Notes under the pieces: generated by a model | What the model was told of the DNA's origin: nothing | What the model saw: the letters and a program-made list of their open reading frames with translations, nothing else | Databases searched by the model: none | In this document: positions 8,144 through 16,585 of the stretch, piece after piece | Layout: the number at the start of each line of letters is the position of its first letter | How positions within the stretch are numbered: position 1 is the first letter of the stretch | Assembly: GCA_017302075.1 (NCBI GenBank) | Contig: JAFLEB010000015.1 | Location: 1 to 33,180 of the forward strand | Source of the DNA: Lysobacterales bacterium | GTDB lineage: Bacteria > Pseudomonadota > Gammaproteobacteria > Xanthomonadales > Xanthomonadaceae | Direction of reading: 5' to 3' | DNA: 33,180 nucleotides | Program-made: the position numbers and the translations under genes

Positions 8144-8328
8144 GGCGACCCCCGGTCCTCCTGCAAGGGGTCGGTGAGGACCGCGGCCTGGTGCCGGTTT
8201 TCGCGTTCGGCATTCCAGTTGGAGACCTGGATGCCCAGGAACACGCCCAGCACCAGCAGCACGAACTCGATGGCGATGGCCATCCAGTCCTGCTTGCGAG
8301 CATGGGCGACGAAGCGGCGCAACAGCAT
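8140..8328 (-). CDS. 62-residue truncated DUF6090-like protein, membrane module only (member A)
   Basis: The ORF from the ATG at 8328 encodes MLLRRFVAHARKQDWMAIAI, one membrane segment (EFVLLVLGVFLGIQ), SNWNAERE and about 15 further residues, then stops in a GTGA overlap with member B. Paralogues with the same N-terminus are about 250 residues, so nearly the whole periplasmic body and the Y-[ED]-x-L-x-x-[SG]-G motif are missing. No continuation exists in another frame, because member B starts at once. It is therefore either the remnant of a deleted paralogue kept as the leading cistron of the operon, or a small membrane protein in its own right. AAGG lies about 10 bases upstream of the start. 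Confidence 0.6.
   Translation of the reverse strand: MLLRRFVAHARKQDWMAIAIEFVLLVLGVFLGIQVSNWNAERENRHQAAVLTDPLQEDRGSP
8224..8292 (-). repeat. Membrane-module direct repeat, copy in member A
   Basis: Partner copy of 7168-7236, with four mismatches in 69 bases. It makes up about a third of the truncated member A gene. The two copies are about 1.06 kb apart in the same orientation, so recombination between them would delete member B. Confidence 0.7.
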
Positions 8329-8551
8329 GCAGGCCCGCCTTGCGAGAGTGGAGTCGATGGTCCGGTGCGCCCCCCGGCGCACGGGTTCCAGCCTAGCCGA
8401 TTCCGGCACGGTCCGCCTGCTGTTCAAGATCCACATCCCTGCAGGCGCGCGGGAAACCTGACAGACTCGAGCCCGCGCGTGGAGGGCCGGGGAGGCCGTC
8501 CGTGCCGCGGCCCGGATCGGGTCGACATCATCCACACTTGGGGAGGACCAC
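8329..8551. promoter_or_regulatory. Divergent promoter region of DUF6090-like operon and RDD gene
   Basis: This 223-base region between divergent genes must hold the promoter of the seven-gene reverse-strand operon. The best -10 candidate on the reverse strand is TAGGCT (plus 8390-8395), giving a leader of roughly 55 bases. A TTGAAC lies at plus 8422-8427, but 26 bases away, which is too far for a normal -35. For the RDD gene there is an excellent ribosome-binding site (GGGGAGGA, 8541-8548) but no clear -10. No long inverted repeat was seen. Confidence 0.35.
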
Positions 8552-9049
8552 ATGGAAGACCAGAATCCGTATCGCACGCCGGACGCCGTTGTCGCCGAGA
8601 TCGCCGATGGCGAGTTGGCGGATCGCGGGACGCGGCTCGGCGCCGCCATCATCGATGGCCTCATCATGCTCGCCATCCTGGTGCCGCTGATGTTCGTGGG
8701 CGGCTACTGGCGGGCGGCGCTCGAGAACGGCGGGCAAGTCGGCTTCGGCACGACCCTCATGTGGGCCCTGGTCGGCTTCGGTGTGTTCGCCGCCGTGCAG
8801 TTCGTGCCGCTGAACGCGACCGGCCAGACCTGGGGCAAGAAATTCCTCAAGATCCGCATCGTCGACATGGCCGGCAACAAGCCGACGATCGGCCGGATCC
8901 TGGGCATGCGCTACTTCCCGGTGCAGCTGGTGGGCAACATCCCCTTCATCGGCCCTTTGCTCGGCATCGTCAATGTCCTGCTGATCTTCCGCGCGGATCG
9001 TCGCTGCGGGCACGACCTGATCGCGGGCACCCGCGTGGTGCGCGGCTGA
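8552..9049 (+). CDS. RDD family inner-membrane protein
   Basis: A 165-residue integral membrane protein of the RDD family, which includes poorly characterised transporters or membrane modulators. The family signature is ADRGTRLGAAIIDGLIM (about 24-40), with the conserved Arg and Asp at the start of the first membrane helix. A second helix covers about 68-88. The cytoplasmic segment TGQTWGKKFLKIRIVD (about 90-105) is the typical RDD loop. A last hydrophobic stretch (NIPFIGPLLGIVNVLLIF) precedes the RRCGHDLIAGTRVV ending, also typical. The start is fixed by GGAGG five bases before the ATG. It is monocistronic between the divergent operon and the convergent HIT gene. The substrate, if any, cannot be told. 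Confidence 0.88.
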   Translation: MEDQNPYRTPDAVVAEIADGELADRGTRLGAAIIDGLIMLAILVPLMFVGGYWRAALENGGQVGFGTTLMWALVGFGVFAAVQFVPLNATGQTWGKKFLKIRIVDMAGNKPTIGRILGMRYFPVQLVGNIPFIGPLLGIVNVLLIFRADRRCGHDLIAGTRVVRG

Positions 9050-9065
9050 TCCATCCGTGGCCGGG

Positions 9066-9476
9066 TCAGCCCGGCAGCAAGGCGCGCAAGGCGGCCACCC
9101 GTTCCACCAGCGACTCGGGTGGGTAGGGCCGCGCGTCGGCGGCGCCCCAGACGGGGCGCGGCCAGGCGATGTCGTCGCGGTAGCGCGCGATCACGTGCAC
9201 GTGCAGTTGCGGCACCAGGTTGCCGAGCGCGGCCACGTTGAGCTTGTCGGGCTTGAACAGCGCCTTCAGCGCACGGCTGGCGGCATCGATGTCGCTGGCC
9301 AGCTGCGTGCGCTGCGCCGGGTCGAGGTCGATGATCTCGACCATGCCGGCCACCCGCGGCACCAGCACCAACCAAGGATGGTTGGCATCGTCCACCAGCC
9401 GCACTTCGCACAGCGGCAGTTCGACCACCGGCACGGTGTCGTTCGCCAGTTGGGGGTGCAGTTGCCAGGGAGTCAT
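9066..9476 (-). CDS. HIT family hydrolase/nucleotide-binding protein
   Basis: A 136-residue histidine-triad protein. The catalytic motif is QLHVHVIARYR (H92-V-H94-V), preceded by the family segment KLNVAALGNLVPQ. HIT proteins hydrolyse or bind nucleoside phosphoramidates and dinucleotides. The third conserved His position is replaced by I/A residues, as in many proteobacterial HIT proteins of this subgroup, so the activity may differ from HinT. The ATG at 9476 overlaps the stop of the dienelactone hydrolase-like gene by four bases (ATGA), so the two are translationally coupled. The substrate is unknown. Confidence 0.88.
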   Translation of the reverse strand: MTPWQLHPQLANDTVPVVELPLCEVRLVDDANHPWLVLVPRVAGMVEIIDLDPAQRTQLASDIDAASRALKALFKPDKLNVAALGNLVPQLHVHVIARYRDDIAWPRPVWGAADARPYPPESLVERVAALRALLPG

Positions 9477-10141
9477 GCCGCGTGCTCCGCGAGGAAGGCG
9501 AGGGTCCGGGTGCGTGCCAGCGCCGCGTTGCCTGGATCATGGTGCGCTGGATCGGTCTGGCGGTTGAACGCGTGGCCGGCGCCTGCATACACGTGGACCT
9601 GCGCCGAGGGTTGGCGTTCCCGGTGCAGCGCGATCGCCTCGGCCGGGATGCTGGCGTCGTCCGCCCCGAAATGGAACAGCATGGGTGCGCGCGCGGCCTC
9701 GTCCAGGAAAGGGGTCGTCCGGGCGCCGTAGTAGCTGACGGCGGGAAGCCCGAGCCGCGTATTGGCGAGGAAGGCGACGCTGCCGCCCCAGCAGTAGCCG
9801 ACCACGGCCACCCGCAACCCTCCGCGATGCAGCAAGGTTGCGGCGGCGTCGACGACCTGCACCGCGCGTTCGAAGCCCACGGCGTTGCGCAGCGCCACGC
9901 CGCGTTCGGTGCCTGCCTGGTCGTAGCCCAGTTCCACCCCGGCCTCCACCGGATCGAACAGCGCCGGGGCCAGCGCCAGGTAGCCCTCGTCCGCGAATCC
10001 ATCCGCCACCGAGCGGATGTGCGGATTGACCCCGAAGATCTCCTGCAGCACGACCACGGCGCCGCGCGCAGGCGCCCGCGGGCTTGCCCGCCAGGCGCGC
10101 ACCGGGCCGGCGGCGGTATCGAGCTGGATCCAATCGCCCAT
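9473..10141 (-). CDS. Dienelactone hydrolase family protein
   Basis: A 222-residue cytosolic alpha/beta hydrolase. The nucleophile is a cysteine in GYCWGG (C117), as in carboxymethylenebutenolidase. The acid and histidine of the triad are an Asp in FGADDASIP (161/162) and H190 in GAGHAFNR. The conserved Glu is E34 in [15 protein letters not shown]. No signal peptide is present. No aromatic-degradation genes lie nearby, so a chlorocatechol role is not supported; the real substrate is probably another ester or lactone. It is the first gene of a two-gene operon with the HIT protein and is divergent from rimO. Confidence 0.92.
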   Translation of the reverse strand: MGDWIQLDTAAGPVRAWRASPRAPARGAVVVLQEIFGVNPHIRSVADGFADEGYLALAPALFDPVEAGVELGYDQAGTERGVALRNAVGFERAVQVVDAAATLLHRGGLRVAVVGYCWGGSVAFLANTRLGLPAVSYYGARTTPFLDEAARAPMLFHFGADDASIPAEAIALHRERQPSAQVHVYAGAGHAFNRQTDPAHHDPGNAALARTRTLAFLAEHAA

Positions 10142-10190
10142 GGCGTACCTCCCACGCCATCCTACGCCGGGGCCGGCGCCTGCGGCGGCT

Positions 10191-10196
10191 TATAAT
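10191..10196 (+). promoter_or_regulatory. Putative -10 element of rimO promoter
   Basis: A consensus TATAAT lies 27 bases upstream of the rimO ATG, in an otherwise very GC-rich intergenic stretch. No -35 resembling TTGACA lies 16-18 bases upstream, so the promoter may rely on the strong -10 or on an activator. Confidence 0.55.
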
Positions 10197-10223
10197 TCGC
10201 GGCCCTTGCGCGGATCGCTTGCC

Positions 10224-11570
10224 ATGCCCCGACAGAATCCCGCCGCCGCCGGACCCAAGGTCGGCTTCGTCAGCCTTGGTTGCCCGAAGGCGCTGGTCGA
10301 CTCCGAGCGCATCCTCACCCAGCTGCGGGTCGAAGGCTACGACCTGGTCAACAGCTACGACGATGCCGACGTGGTGGTGGTCAACACCTGCGGCTTCATC
10401 GATTCCGCGGTGGCCGAGTCGCTGGACGCGATCGGCGAGGCGATGGCGGAGAACGGCAAGGTGATCGTCACCGGCTGCCTGGGCAAGCGCAGCGAGATCA
10501 TCCGCGAGGCCTACCCGGACGTGCTGTCGATTAGCGGCCCGCAGGACTACGCCAGCGTGATGGATGCGGTGCACGCGGCGCTGCCGCCGACGCACGACCC
10601 CTTCGTCAACCTGTTGCCGGATTACGGCCTGAAGCTGACGCCGAAGCACTACGCGTACCTGAAGATTTCCGAGGGCTGCAACCACCGTTGCAGCTTCTGC
10701 ATCATCCCGTCGATGCGTGGCGACCTGGTGTCGCGCCCGGTCGACGACGTCCTGCGCGAAGCCGAGAAGCTGGTGCGCGGCGGGGTCAAGGAACTGCTGG
10801 TGGTCTCGCAGGACACCAGCGCCTACGGCGTCGACCTGAAGTACGCGCCCAGGCTCTGGCGCACCGGGATGTACGAGACCCGGATGAAGGCGCTGTGCGA
10901 GGGCCTGTCCGAGCTCGGCGCGTGGACGCGCCTGCACTACGTCTATCCGTACCCGCACGTGGACGATGTGATCCCGCTGATGGCCGACGGCAAGTTGCTG
11001 CCATACCTGGACATCCCGTTCCAGCACGCCAGCCCGCGCGTGCTCAAGCTGATGAAGCGGCCCGGCGCGGTGGACAAGACCCTGGAGCGCATCCAGCGCT
11101 GGCGCGCCATGTGCCCTGAGCTCACCATCCGCAGCACCTTCATCGTCGGGTTCCCCGGCGAGACCGACGCCGAGTTCGAGGAGCTGCTCGATTTCCTCGA
11201 CGAGGCGCAGCTGGACCGCGTCGGCGCGTTCGCGTACTCGCCGGTGGACGGGGCGAAGGCGAACGAGCTGCCGGACCCGGTGGCCGAGGAGGTCAAGCAG
11301 GAGCGCCTGGCCCGTTTCATGGATCGGCAGGCGGCGATCTCCGAGGCGCGGCTCGCGGCCAAGGTGGGGACCGTGCAGCAGGTGCTGGTGGATGCGATCG
11401 ACGGCGAACTCGCCATCGCCCGCTCGATGGCCGATGCGCCGGAGATCGACGGCCTGGTGCAGGTGCAGGACGGCCGCGAGGCCGGCCTGGTACCGGGCGA
11501 ATTCGCGATGGTGCGGATCATGGGCAGCGACGAACACGACCTCTACGGCGAAGTCGAGTACAACGCCTGA
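10224..11570 (+). CDS. rimO: Ribosomal protein uS12 (S12) methylthiotransferase
   Basis: A radical-SAM enzyme of 448 residues that adds a methylthio group to the conserved aspartate of ribosomal protein S12. The N-terminal UPF0004 domain binds a 4Fe-4S cluster through C20 ([13 protein letters not shown], diagnostic for RimO rather than MiaB), C56 and C85. The radical-SAM motif CxxxCxxC is C152-NHR-C156-SF-C159. A TRAM domain occupies the last 65 residues or so. Length matches E. coli RimO (441). The open frame continues upstream to 10017, but the family N-terminus and the TATAAT at 10191 support the ATG at 10224. The next gene starts 41 bases downstream. Confidence 0.96.
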   Translation: MPRQNPAAAGPKVGFVSLGCPKALVDSERILTQLRVEGYDLVNSYDDADVVVVNTCGFIDSAVAESLDAIGEAMAENGKVIVTGCLGKRSEIIREAYPDVLSISGPQDYASVMDAVHAALPPTHDPFVNLLPDYGLKLTPKHYAYLKISEGCNHRCSFCIIPSMRGDLVSRPVDDVLREAEKLVRGGVKELLVVSQDTSAYGVDLKYAPRLWRTGMYETRMKALCEGLSELGAWTRLHYVYPYPHVDDVIPLMADGKLLPYLDIPFQHASPRVLKLMKRPGAVDKTLERIQRWRAMCPELTIRSTFIVGFPGETDAEFEELLDFLDEAQLDRVGAFAYSPVDGAKANELPDPVAEEVKQERLARFMDRQAAISEARLAAKVGTVQQVLVDAIDGELAIARSMADAPEIDGLVQVQDGREAGLVPGEFAMVRIMGSDEHDLYGEVEYNA

Positions 11571-11611
11571 GCGGCGCGCGCATACTGCGGGCGGTCGAAC
11601 AGGAACCCGCC

Positions 11612-12037
11612 ATGCCCTCCGCATCGCACGCGATCAACCGACTCGCCAAATGGGCCTCGCGCGCCACCGGGCGCCCGCTGGGCTTCGTGCTCGCCTTGCT
11701 GGTCGTGCTGGCCTGGATCGTCACCGGGCCGTTGTTCGGGTTCAGCGATACCTGGCAGCTGGTGATCAACACCGGCACCACCATCGTCACCTTCCTGATG
11801 GTGTTCCTGATCCAGAACTCGCAGAACCGCGACACCGAGGCGATCCAGCTCAAGCTGGACGAGCTGATCCGCAGCACCCGCGGCGCGCACAACGCCTTGC
11901 TGGACCTCGAGGAACTGGAGGAGCGCGAGCTCGACGCGTTCCGCAAGCGCTACATCGCGCTGGCCAAGGTGGCGCGGCAGGCGCCGCCGGACGACGAGGC
12001 CGCCGCCGGCACGCCGGAAGTCAACGACCTCGGCTGA
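11612..12037 (+). CDS. Low-affinity iron permease family protein
   Basis: A 141-residue small membrane protein of the family named after yeast Fet4. A short amphipathic N-terminus ([12 protein letters not shown]) precedes two membrane segments at about 23-41 and 49-69. Between and after them are the family sequences [20 protein letters not shown] and [20 protein letters not shown]. The C-terminal half is a charged helix ([14 protein letters not shown]). Iron transport by bacterial members has not been established, so the name gives the family only. AGGAA lies seven bases before the ATG; CATACT at 11581-11586 may be a weak -10, or the gene may be transcribed with rimO. Confidence 0.88.
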   Translation: MPSASHAINRLAKWASRATGRPLGFVLALLVVLAWIVTGPLFGFSDTWQLVINTGTTIVTFLMVFLIQNSQNRDTEAIQLKLDELIRSTRGAHNALLDLEELEERELDAFRKRYIALAKVARQAPPDDEAAAGTPEVNDLG

Positions 12038-12052
12038 TCGCCGCGGCGCCGT

Positions 12053-12559
12053 TCACGCCCCGGGGTACTCGACCTCGACGATCGCGTAGCGCACGTTGCC
12101 GCCCGGCAGCGGCGCCTCGAATTCGTCGTCCACGCGCTTCTTCAGCATGGCGCGGGCGAGCGGGGCGTCGATGCTGATCCAGCCCAGCTTCGGGTCGGTC
12201 TCGTCGGGGCCGACGATGCGGTAGCGCACCAGCGCGCCGCTGGCGACGTCCTCCAGCTCGACCTCTGCGCCGAAGAACACCGTGTCCCGGTCCGACGGCG
12301 CGGCATCGACCACCTTCAGCGACTCCAGCCGCTTGCTGAGGTAGCGCACGCGGCGGTCGATCTCGCCGAGCTGCTTCTTGCGATAGGTGTACTCGGCGTT
12401 CTCCGAGCGGTCGCCCTCGGCGGCGGCGGCGGCCAATGCCTTGACCACCTCCGGCCGGCGCACCCGCCACAGGTCGTCCAGCTCGGCCTTCAGGCGGTCG
12501 TGGCCGGCGCGGGTGATCAGCGCGGTGCTGCGCTCCGCGGGCGGGCGCCAGCGTCCCAT
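12053..12559 (-). CDS. greB: Transcript cleavage factor GreB
   Basis: A 168-residue factor that enters the RNA polymerase secondary channel and stimulates cleavage of backtracked RNA. The N-terminal coiled coil carries the tip residues D50 and E53 in [16 protein letters not shown], and the following [15 protein letters not shown] marks GreB rather than GreA. The C-terminal FKBP-like domain includes [20 protein letters not shown]. The ATG at 12559 is preferred; the frame extends to 12736, but that overlaps the YjgR gene, whose stop is 10 bases upstream. About 10 residues precede the first helix, slightly more than in E. coli GreB. It is probably co-transcribed with the HerA-like ATPase gene. 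Confidence 0.95.
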   Translation of the reverse strand: MGRWRPPAERSTALITRAGHDRLKAELDDLWRVRRPEVVKALAAAAAEGDRSENAEYTYRKKQLGEIDRRVRYLSKRLESLKVVDAAPSDRDTVFFGAEVELEDVASGALVRYRIVGPDETDPKLGWISIDAPLARAMLKKRVDDEFEAPLPGGNVRYAIVEVEYPGA

Positions 12560-12569
12560 CGGGTCTTGC

Positions 12570-14081
12570 TCAGCGCTTGCCGCCGAAGATCCCGCCCAGC
12601 ACGCCACGCAGCACGCGGGTGCCGAGCCGCCGCGCCTCGTTGCGCGCGACCTGCTGGACCACGCCGTCGCGCTTGCCGCCGCGCGGGCCGGTCGAGCCGA
12701 ACAGGAAGTCGTGCAGCGCCCCGCCGATGCCGCCACCGCCGGCGTCCTCGGGGCCGGCCTTGGCCTCCGGCGCCTGCGCCTGCCCGGCCTTGGCTTCGGC
12801 CTTCTTCGCCAGCATCTCCGCCGCGGAATCGCGGTCGACGCGGGTGTCGTACTTCATCCCGACCGGGCTGCCGGCGCGCACCTGCTGGCGCTCGGCATCG
12901 GTGATCGCGCCCATCCGGCAACGCGGCGGCGCGATCAGCGTGTGCTCCACCGGCATCGGCACGCCCTTGTCCTGCAGCGTGGACACCAGCGCTTCGCCCA
13001 CGCCGAGCTGGCCGATGGCCTTGGCCACGTCCAGCGCGGGATTGGCGACGAAGGTCTCGGCGGCGGTCTTCACCGCCTTCTGGTCGCGCGGGGTGAAGGC
13101 GCGCAGCGCGTGTTGGAAGCGGTTGCCGAGCTGGCCGAGGATCTCGTCCGGCACGTCGTCCGGGAACTGCGAGCAGAAGTACACGCCCACGCCCTTGGAG
13201 CGGATGATGCGGACCACCTGCTCGATGCGCTGCCGCAGCGCCGGCGGGGCGTCGTCGAACAGCAGGTGGGCCTCGTCGAACACGAACACCAGCTTCGGCT
13301 TGTCCAGGTCGCCGACTTCCGGCAAGGTTTCGAACAGCTCCGACAGCAGCCACAGCAGGAAGCTGGAGTACAGCTTCGGCTTCAGGATCAGCTGGTCGGC
13401 GGCGAGGATGTTGACCACGCCGCGGCCGTCGGTGGTGGTGCGCATCAGGTCGGACAGTTCGAGCGCCGGTTCGCCGAAGAACAGGTCGGCGCCTTCCTGC
13501 TCCAGCCGCAGCAGGGCGCGCTGGATCGCGCCGATCGACTGCGTGCTGACCAGGCCATAGGAGGTGCTGATGTCCTTGCGTTCCTCCGCGATCAGGCCGA
13601 GCAGGGCGCGCAGGTCCTCGAGGTCGAGCAGCAGCAGGCCGCGGTCGTCGGCCAGCTTGAACACGATATCGAGCACCCCGGACTGGGTGTCGTTGAGTTC
13701 CAGGATGCGGCCGAGCAAGGTGGGGCCCATTTCGCTGACGGTGGTGCGCACCGGATGCCCGGACTTGCCCCACAGGTCCCAGAACACCACCGGCGCGGCT
13801 TCGTTGCGGTAGTCCGCCATGCCCAGTTGGGCGATCCGCGCCTGCAGCTTCTCGCTGGGCGCGCCCGGCACGGCCAGGCCGGATACATCGCCCTTCACGT
13901 CGGCCAGGAACACCGGTACGCCGATCCGGCTGAATCCTTCGGCCAGGGTCATCAGGGTCACCGTCTTGCCGGTGCCGGTGGCGCCGGCGACCAGGCCATG
14001 GCGGTTGCCGTACTTCGGCAGCAACACCACGTTGCCGCTGGTTTCGGTGGTGATGGCCTTGCCGACGAAGAGGGGGTCCAT
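12570..14081 (-). CDS. HerA-like ATPase of the YjgR/DUF853 family
   Basis: A 503-residue P-loop ATPase, the same length as E. coli YjgR (500). Walker A is GATGTGKT at residues 33-40, followed by the family sequences [14 protein letters not shown] and [14 protein letters not shown]. Walker B lies in [16 protein letters not shown], and [20 protein letters not shown] is the sensor region of the FtsK/HerA clade. The C-terminal tail (Ala/Lys/Gly-rich, then [14 protein letters not shown]) is typical of YjgR. The physiological role is unknown; it is related to DNA-translocating ATPases. The start [10 protein letters not shown] at 14081 fits the family; upstream in-frame sequence to 14273 is not conserved-looking. 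A TAGAAT -10 candidate lies 30 bases upstream. Confidence 0.92.
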   Translation of the reverse strand: MDPLFVGKAITTETSGNVVLLPKYGNRHGLVAGATGTGKTVTLMTLAEGFSRIGVPVFLADVKGDVSGLAVPGAPSEKLQARIAQLGMADYRNEAAPVVFWDLWGKSGHPVRTTVSEMGPTLLGRILELNDTQSGVLDIVFKLADDRGLLLLDLEDLRALLGLIAEERKDISTSYGLVSTQSIGAIQRALLRLEQEGADLFFGEPALELSDLMRTTTDGRGVVNILAADQLILKPKLYSSFLLWLLSELFETLPEVGDLDKPKLVFVFDEAHLLFDDAPPALRQRIEQVVRIIRSKGVGVYFCSQFPDDVPDEILGQLGNRFQHALRAFTPRDQKAVKTAAETFVANPALDVAKAIGQLGVGEALVSTLQDKGVPMPVEHTLIAPPRCRMGAITDAERQQVRAGSPVGMKYDTRVDRDSAAEMLAKKAEAKAGQAQAPEAKAGPEDAGGGGIGGALHDFLFGSTGPRGGKRDGVVQQVARNEARRLGTRVLRGVLGGIFGGKR

Positions 14082-14110
14082 GGGCGTCCCGGGATGAATG
14101 CGTGGCGTCG

Positions 14111-14116
14111 ATTCTA
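14111..14116 (-). promoter_or_regulatory. Putative -10 element of the YjgR-type ATPase/greB operon
   Basis: The reverse strand reads TAGAAT here (plus ATTCTA), about 30 bases upstream of the ATG at 14081. The -35 position has no good match. A short palindrome ATGCGCAT lies just upstream. Confidence 0.45.
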
Positions 14117-14153
14117 TGCGAATGCGCATGGCCTCCCGTGGCGCTCGCGCGGG

Positions 14154-14183
14154 TTGCCGCGGGGCGCGGCCGGCGGCTACCCT
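14154..14183 (+). promoter_or_regulatory. Putative sigma-70 promoter of the lytic transglycosylase gene
   Basis: TTGCCG at 14154-14159 and TACCCT at 14178-14183 are separated by 18 bases, about 33 bases before the start codon. It is the only candidate in this window where both boxes are recognisable with correct spacing, although the -10 is weak. Confidence 0.4.
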
Positions 14184-14215
14184 GCGGACTCCCCACGCCG
14201 TCCCCTCGAGCCTTG

Positions 14216-15730
14216 ATGCCTTTCCGTCCGTTGCCGGCCGTCGCCGCGTTCGTCCTGGTCCTGTCCTCGGCATTGGCCGCCCCCGACGCGCAGGCGTTGT
14301 CGCGTCGCGAGGAGGCCGCGGTGAAGGCGCTGCAACAGCGCCTCGAGGCCGCCGAGAAGCGCTATCGCGATGCGCAACTGGCCGAGGATCCGGAAGCAGG
14401 CGCCGCGGCGGGCAGTGCCGCGCTGGCCGAGATCAAGGCGGTGGTCGAGGCCTGCGCGAAGCAGAAGGGCTGCACCCTGGCGCCGATGCTGGCCACCTAC
14501 GAACGCCTGCTGCAGGCGACGCCGCAGGACACCGGCGAGGGCGAGGATGGCGAAGACCCCATCGACGAACGCGACCTCGCGGATGCCGAGGTGCCGGCGA
14601 ATGCGGACGCCGCCTCGCTGCTGAGCGAGGAAGGCCAGCGCTTCGTGCAGATGGTCCAGTTCAACCCGGCGGTGCAGGCCGGCATCCGCCGCTGGCTGAC
14701 CGACATGCGTCCGTCGCTGATGGACAGCTACGAGAACTACCGCTACCTGCAACAGCAGATGTCGCCGGCCTTCCGCCGCCACGGCCTGCCCGAGGCGCTG
14801 CTGTTCGGGATCATGGCCAAGGAATCCAACGGCAAGGTGCACGTGGGCTCGCGCGCCGGCGCGGTCGGCCCGCTGCAGTTCATGCCGGCCACCGGGCGCC
14901 GTTTCGGCCTGGGCAACGACGGCACCGGCTTCGACACCCGCTACGACCCGCGCGCCTCGGCCGATGCCGCCGCGCAGTACCTGACCGAGCGCATGGCCCA
15001 GCTCGGCAACAGCATCGAGCTGTCGCTGGCCGGCTACAACGGCGGCGAGGGCCGCGCGCTGCGGGTGTACCAGTCCAGCGGCGGGCGCAGCTTCTGGGAC
15101 ATCGACGTTTACAACCAGTTCCCCGCTGAAACCAAGGACTACGTGCCGATGGTGATCGCGGCGGCGTGGCTGTACCTGCACCCGCGCGACTACGGGATCA
15201 CCTGGCCGCGGGTGTACACCCGCCAGGCCAGCATCCGCCTGGCGCAGCCGGCGTCGCTCTACGAGCTGACCATCTGCCTGGGCAATGCGGGCTCGCGCGA
15301 CGGCTACATGCGCGCGCTGCGCAACCTCAACCCGCGCTGGGACCCCGACAGCACCATGCCGGCCGGCACCGTGCTCGGCGCGACCACCTGGATCGCGCGC
15401 CTGTACGAGCGCCACTGCACGCGCGGCCAACGCCTGCAGCTGGCGGAGCAACTGGTCGCCAGCAACGTGCAGGCGGCGCTGGTGCGGATCGGGCCGGTGA
15501 CGCCGGCGAACGGCGACGCGGCGACGGCCTCCGCCGCGGTCGCGCCCCCGCCGCCGCCGAAGCCGGCCAAGCCCAAGACCCATCGCGTGGTGCGCGGCGA
15601 GAACCTCACCACCATCGCGCGCAGGTACAGGTGCGACCTCGGCGACCTGGCCAAGGCCAACAAGCTCAAGGCGCCGAAGTACGCGGTGAAGCCCGGGCAG
15701 AGCATCAGCCTGCAGGGCTGCGACGGCTGA
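14216..15730 (+). CDS. Exported lytic transglycosylase with C-terminal LysM (MltD-like)
   Basis: A 504-residue periplasmic enzyme that cleaves peptidoglycan to 1,6-anhydro-muropeptides. The signal peptide is MPFRPLPAVAAFVLVLSSAL to about AQA (27); no lipobox cysteine is seen, unlike MltD. A helical, acid-rich region (about 28-140) precedes the SLT domain. The catalytic Glu is E203 in MAKESNGKVHVGSRAGAVG, followed by PLQFMPATGRRFGL and later SLAGYNGGEGRAL. A proline-rich linker (APPPPPKPAKPK) leads to one LysM domain (THRVVRGENLTTIARRYRC to the end), which binds peptidoglycan. The frame is open from 14102, but the signal peptide and upstream promoter support 14216. The coding sequence ends in a hairpin shared with convergent psd. 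Confidence 0.93.
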   Translation: MPFRPLPAVAAFVLVLSSALAAPDAQALSRREEAAVKALQQRLEAAEKRYRDAQLAEDPEAGAAAGSAALAEIKAVVEACAKQKGCTLAPMLATYERLLQATPQDTGEGEDGEDPIDERDLADAEVPANADAASLLSEEGQRFVQMVQFNPAVQAGIRRWLTDMRPSLMDSYENYRYLQQQMSPAFRRHGLPEALLFGIMAKESNGKVHVGSRAGAVGPLQFMPATGRRFGLGNDGTGFDTRYDPRASADAAAQYLTERMAQLGNSIELSLAGYNGGEGRALRVYQSSGGRSFWDIDVYNQFPAETKDYVPMVIAAAWLYLHPRDYGITWPRVYTRQASIRLAQPASLYELTICLGNAGSRDGYMRALRNLNPRWDPDSTMPAGTVLGATTWIARLYERHCTRGQRLQLAEQLVASNVQAALVRIGPVTPANGDAATASAAVAPPPPPKPAKPKTHRVVRGENLTTIARRYRCDLGDLAKANKLKAPKYAVKPGQSISLQGCDG

Positions 15731-15748
15731 GGCCGTCCGGCCTCAGCC
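15725..15748. terminator. Bidirectional 11-bp hairpin spanning two convergent stop codons
   Basis: GGCTGAGGCCG (15725-15735) and CGGCCTCAGCC (15738-15748) form a perfect 11-bp stem with a two-base TC spacer. The stem contains the TGA of the transglycosylase gene (15728-15730) and, on the other strand, the TGA of psd (15745-15743). It lacks a T-tract, but its symmetry means it acts on both converging transcripts. Confidence 0.5.
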
Positions 15749-16585
15749 GCGGGTGGCGAGCCGCTGCCCCAGCCGCACCGGGGCCTCGGCGACCAACGAT
15801 GCGGCGAGCGTCGCGGCGCCTTTCGGCAGCAGCACGATCACCGTGCTGCCGTAGTTGAAGCGCGCCATCTCGGCGAAGCGTTCCAGCACGATCCCGCGGC
15901 CGCGGTAGTCCTTGCGGGTGATGGCATCGGCGTAGGCCGGGATTTCCTCGCCGCTCCACACCGTTTCCACGCCGGACACCAGCAGCGCGCCGACCATCAC
16001 CTGCACCATCGGCCCGAAGTCGGTATCGAAATGGCACACCAGGCGCTCGTTGCGGGCGAACAGGCGCGGCACGTTGGCGACCGCGTCGGTGCCCACCGAG
16101 AACAGCCGGCCGGGCACGTGCACGGTCTCGCGCAGGGTCCCGGTCCACGGCATGTGCACGCGGTGGTAGTCGCGCGGTGAGAGGTAGATGGTCGCGAACA
16201 GGCCGTCGGCGAACGGGGCGGCATCCGCGTCGCTGCCCAGCAATTCGGCGGCGGTGAAGCCCTGGCCCTTGGCCTGGAAGATGCGCCCGTCGACGATCGC
16301 CCCGCACTGGCTGACGTGGCCGTCGGCCGGCATCAGCAATGCGCGCGGGTCCGGGTCGGGCGTGCGCGCGCCGGGCTTCAGCGCGCGGGTGAAGAAGGCG
16401 TTGAAGCTGGGATAGGCGGTGGGGTCGGGCTGCGCGGCTTCGCCGAGGTCGACGCCGAACTTGCGGGTCACCGTGTCGATCAGCCACTGCTTGATCGCGG
16501 GATGGGTCGAGTAGGCCAGCCGCCGCGCGGCGGAGGACAGCGCGCGATGCGGCAGGGCGTAGGTCAGGGTAGTGAGCAGGCTCAC
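15743..16585 (-). CDS. psd: Phosphatidylserine decarboxylase proenzyme
   Basis: A membrane-associated 280-residue enzyme making phosphatidylethanolamine. It cleaves itself at a GST motif to create the pyruvoyl group; here the motif is [12 protein letters not shown] with S247 as the future pyruvoyl residue (YGST instead of the common LGST). The conserved PADGH (86-90) and YHRVHMP (140-146) supply the Asp and His used in autocleavage and catalysis. [13 protein letters not shown] is the usual N-terminal signature. The GTG start at 16585 is fixed by the GTGA overlap with the upstream SCO1-like gene; the longer frame lies within that gene. Length fits xanthomonad Psd proteins. Confidence 0.95.
   Translation of the reverse strand: MSLLTTLTYALPHRALSSAARRLAYSTHPAIKQWLIDTVTRKFGVDLGEAAQPDPTAYPSFNAFFTRALKPGARTPDPDPRALLMPADGHVSQCGAIVDGRIFQAKGQGFTAAELLGSDADAAPFADGLFATIYLSPRDYHRVHMPWTGTLRETVHVPGRLFSVGTDAVANVPRLFARNERLVCHFDTDFGPMVQVMVGALLVSGVETVWSGEEIPAYADAITRKDYRGRGIVLERFAEMARFNYGSTVIVLLPKGAATLAASLVAEAPVRLGQRLATRG

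Noticed and set aside
9044..9072. Hairpin GGCTGA...TCAGCC between the RDD and HIT gene ends
   Set aside because: Only a 6-bp stem with a long loop and no T-tract; expected by chance at GC-rich convergent ends.
9537..11624. 695-residue reverse-strand frame across rimO
   Set aside because: Antisense to rimO, whose radical-SAM motifs and length are complete; the product is low-complexity.
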